Assembly (NCBI GenBank): GCA_028693565.1
Contig: JAQUVE010000013.1
Location: 1 to 33,366 of the forward strand
Direction of reading: 5' to 3'
Length of the DNA: 33,366 bases
Source: Sulfurospirillaceae bacterium
Lineage (GTDB): Bacteria > Campylobacterota > Campylobacteria > Campylobacterales > Sulfurospirillaceae
Under the pieces are notes generated by a model. The model was not told where the DNA came from. It did not search any database and saw only the letters and a program-made list of their open reading frames with translations. Positions 31,624 to 33,366 of the stretch are shown in pieces; position 1 is the stretch's first letter, and the number at the start of each line of letters is the position of its first letter. Both the position numbers and the translations under genes were made by a program.

Positions 31624-33057
31624 TTACATAAAGTTTGGTGCATCATTTGAAAAGAGTATTAAATCTCCAGCACGCGTATGCTCGGCTAAAATAGTTTCAA
31701 TTTTTGTTTTATCATGGACAATAATTTTCTCAGCCTTATGAATTAAACTATCTAAAATATTAAGATTGATAGTGCCCGTTAAAATTACCAGGTCAAAAAC
31801 TTCATCAATTTTTTGCGCTAGAAGCTTATTGGCATTGTCGCTACTTTCAACAATACCAGGCGTAATGATCACTTTGCGACCATTAAAAGTTGAAGCCAAT
31901 TCATATGAACTCATCATTCCATCAAAATTACCATTGAAACTATCATCAATAATAAGCTTACCACCCGCTTCAATTTTTTCTAAGCGATGTTGTACACTCT
32001 TAAGATTTGCAATTGAATGTTTAATATTCACTAATGGTATACCCAGTGATAAACAAACATGAATACAAGCACATAAATTAATGGCATTAAAATCACCTAA
32101 TAAATTACATAAAAACTGCTCTTCAACCCCATTAATTGTTACAGAAAAAGTTGTATGTTCGAAAGTTGCATTGACGTGGCTTAGGTCATCACCAAAAGAA
32201 TGTATAAAATCATTATCTTTAACACACGCACTTACATGAACAAAAGCTTTTTCTAAACGTGAAGAATTTAGCAACTCCATTTTGGTATTACGAATATTTT
32301 CTAATGTTTTAAAGTATTCCAAGTGTTGTTCACCAATCTTCCCAACAACAGCGATGTGAGGGTTAACAAAGCGGGCAATCTCATCAATATCACCTCGTTC
32401 TCTAGCACCTGCTTCAACAATGTAAATATCACTATCAAGAGGTAGTGACTCATTAATATCCTTTACAATGCCTGCTAGCGTATTAACACTTCTGGGTGTC
32501 ATATATGTTTTATAGTGCGATGAAAGCATTTGAAAAAGAAAATTTTTAATACTTGTTTTACCATAACTTGCCGTAATAGCAATCACTTTAATATTACTGT
32601 GTACATCAAGTTTTTTACGTGCTTCTTTTTTAAAACCTTCATAAGCTATTTTTTCATAAACCATACTAAATATATGCGCCACTAAAAGGGGAATAATAAT
32701 ACCGTATTTAACACAAGTTGTCATCAGTAAACAGAGCATATCCTGAAAAATCGTACTTAAGATGAGAAAAAGAAAAAAACGTTTGATACGTGGGGTAAAA
32801 ACTAATTTTTTATCACGTTTATGCGCCCACCAAAACAATAAGCAAACATAAATACCATAGAGCAGATACAGAACTAAACCATGACTGATATAATATAAAA
32901 TAAGCGGCAATAGAAAAAAATAAAAGTGCCAATCATATCGATTATAATGCCATACAACACGTTGTAAACGATAACTATACCACTGCATAGCTGTCATAAA
33001 ATAATAACCTAAGGCGAGCGAAAACAAGATATGTAAACTTATATTCAAAAAAACCAC
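31624..33057 (-). CDS. murF: MurF-like Mur ligase with a membrane-embedded N-terminus
   Basis: Predicted to add D-Ala-D-Ala to UDP-MurNAc-tripeptide. In this 477-aa protein the first ~145 residues hold four hydrophobic segments in place of the soluble UDP-binding domain of E. coli MurF. The ATP-binding central domain begins IKVIAITASYGKTSIKNFL (near 155-173): the P-loop is TASYGKTS instead of TG(S/T)NGKT(T/S), with Gly changed to Ala. YMTPRSVNTLAGI, IVEAGARERGDID, and AVVGKIGEQHLEYF match MurF. The C-terminal ligand domain has IIDDSFNGNFDGM and ends LILFSNDAPNFM. This layout occurs in other Campylobacterota, where it is annotated MurF. The start is GTG at 33057. An acylphosphatase gene ends five bases upstream. 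Confidence 0.75.
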   Translation of the reverse strand: MVFLNISLHILFSLALGYYFMTAMQWYSYRLQRVVWHYNRYDWHFYFFLLPLILYYISHGLVLYLLYGIYVCLLFWWAHKRDKKLVFTPRIKRFFLFLILSTIFQDMLCLLMTTCVKYGIIIPLLVAHIFSMVYEKIAYEGFKKEARKKLDVHSNIKVIAITASYGKTSIKNFLFQMLSSHYKTYMTPRSVNTLAGIVKDINESLPLDSDIYIVEAGARERGDIDEIARFVNPHIAVVGKIGEQHLEYFKTLENIRNTKMELLNSSRLEKAFVHVSACVKDNDFIHSFGDDLSHVNATFEHTTFSVTINGVEEQFLCNLLGDFNAINLCACIHVCLSLGIPLVNIKHSIANLKSVQHRLEKIEAGGKLIIDDSFNGNFDGMMSSYELASTFNGRKVIITPGIVESSDNANKLLAQKIDEVFDLVILTGTINLNILDSLIHKAEKIIVHDKTKIETILAEHTRAGDLILFSNDAPNFM

Positions 33058-33062
33058 AGAAC

Positions 33063-33335
33063 CTACCCTTTTTTTGTAAAACTATTAAATGCAATAAAAT
33101 CTATTGGATGACACACAATATTTTCGACATGTGAAAAAAGTGAACCATCATACAATTTACTGATAAAAAATTCTAAATCCTCTTCATAATCGGTATTAAC
33201 TACGACTTCAACATCGCCATTTAAAAGATTTTTAACATAACCAACATACCCAAGTGCTTGTGCCATTTCAACAACATATAGGCGATAATTTACCCTTTGT
33301 ACACGCCCTGAAACAATTAACTGGTATGTTCTCAA
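33063..33335 (-). CDS. Acylphosphatase-like protein
   Basis: 90 aa, the size of one acylphosphatase domain (hydrolyses acyl phosphates such as acetyl phosphate or carbamoyl phosphate). The catalytic Arg18 (VNYRLY) and Asn36 (GYVKN) are in place, and LNGDVEVVVN matches the second half of the signature. The phosphate cradle, normally GRVQGVGFR, is GRVQRVNYR here: two glycines are changed to Arg14 and Asn16. The TTG start at 33335 overlaps an upstream stop as TTGA, so it is probably coupled to the gene running in from the right edge. murF follows five bases later, with this gene's stop TAG inside murF's GGGTAGG ribosome site. Activity is uncertain; the fold is fairly sure. Confidence 0.75.
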   Translation of the reverse strand: MRTYQLIVSGRVQRVNYRLYVVEMAQALGYVGYVKNLLNGDVEVVVNTDYEEDLEFFISKLYDGSLFSHVENIVCHPIDFIAFNSFTKKG

Positions 33336-33366
33336 AAGCCATTCTTTTCTAAAAGAGTTTCGATTC
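33332..33366 (-). CDS. C-terminal end of an unidentified upstream gene (partial)
   Basis: In the frame that ends with TGA at 33334-33332, eleven codons are open to the right edge and read ...ETLLEKNGF. The stop overlaps the TTG start of the acylphosphatase gene by TTGA, a junction used elsewhere in this window, which is the main reason to think it is coding. Too little is visible to identify the protein. Confidence 0.35.
   Translation of the reverse strand, partial: IETLLEKNGF

Noticed and set aside
1-33366. CRISPR array, insertion sequence, prophage or attachment site, including a search around tRNA-Leu
   Set aside because: No regularly spaced repeats, transposase or integrase frames were seen, and no copy of the tRNA-Leu 3' end was noticed elsewhere in the window.

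Overview
The window is 33.4 kb of AT-rich, gene-dense bacterial chromosome. It points to a Campylobacterota (epsilonproteobacterial) genome, most likely Sulfurospirillum or a close relative; the genus is inferred from gene content and order, not from a search. Supporting signs are a very large FlgL, a Mur ligase with a membrane-embedded N-terminus, HslV with a four-residue leader before the catalytic Thr, a competence-type secretion operon in the order of Campylobacter jejuni ctsRDPXEF, sigma-54 promoters of the form GGAA-N6-TTGCTT, and pta/ackA beside flgH. No IS element, prophage, CRISPR array or rRNA was seen. No gap between genes exceeds 300 bases.

Layout. Positions 1-5013 read leftward: the 5' end of acnB, ftsK, and flgL with its own sigma-54 promoter. 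Positions 5177-8871 read rightward: an HU gene with a strong terminator, tRNA-Leu(CAA), a COG2509-like FAD oxidoreductase that may be leaderless, a 56-aa charged protein, the N-end-rule transferase bpt, and a DnaJ-domain gene behind a sigma-54 promoter. That gene meets rpoN tail to tail with overlapping stop codons. Positions 8868-12535 are a leftward operon: S4 protein, orphan trpD, tsaE, lptB, rpoN. Positions 12697-26418 read rightward: argG, a rhodanese, rplI, hslV, hslU, era, then an eight-gene MSHA/type II-like inner-membrane and secretin assembly operon (PilM/N fusion, PilO-like, ctsR, ctsD, ctsP, ctsX, ctsE, ctsF) closed by a perfect 16-bp terminator. Positions 26470-27641 are a leftward sigma-54 unit, flgH plus an unknown gene. 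yqeY (+) follows, then ackA and pta (-), and last a leftward cluster of an acylphosphatase and a MurF-like ligase.

How the genes work together. rpoN and at least three GGAA-N6-TTGCTT promoters (flgL, flgH and the DnaJ-like gene) lie in the same window, so the sigma factor and part of its likely flagellar regulon are physically close. The cts/msh-like operon should build a competence pseudopilus or MSHA-like pilus machine: secretin, alignment proteins, ATPase and platform are present, while pilins and prepilin peptidase are not in the window.

Most notable points: the DnaJ-like gene as a predicted sigma-54 regulon member facing rpoN; a promoter knot between flgH and yqeY; a PilM-PilN fusion; a probable non-canonical ftsK start; and a probable leaderless oxidoreductase mRNA.
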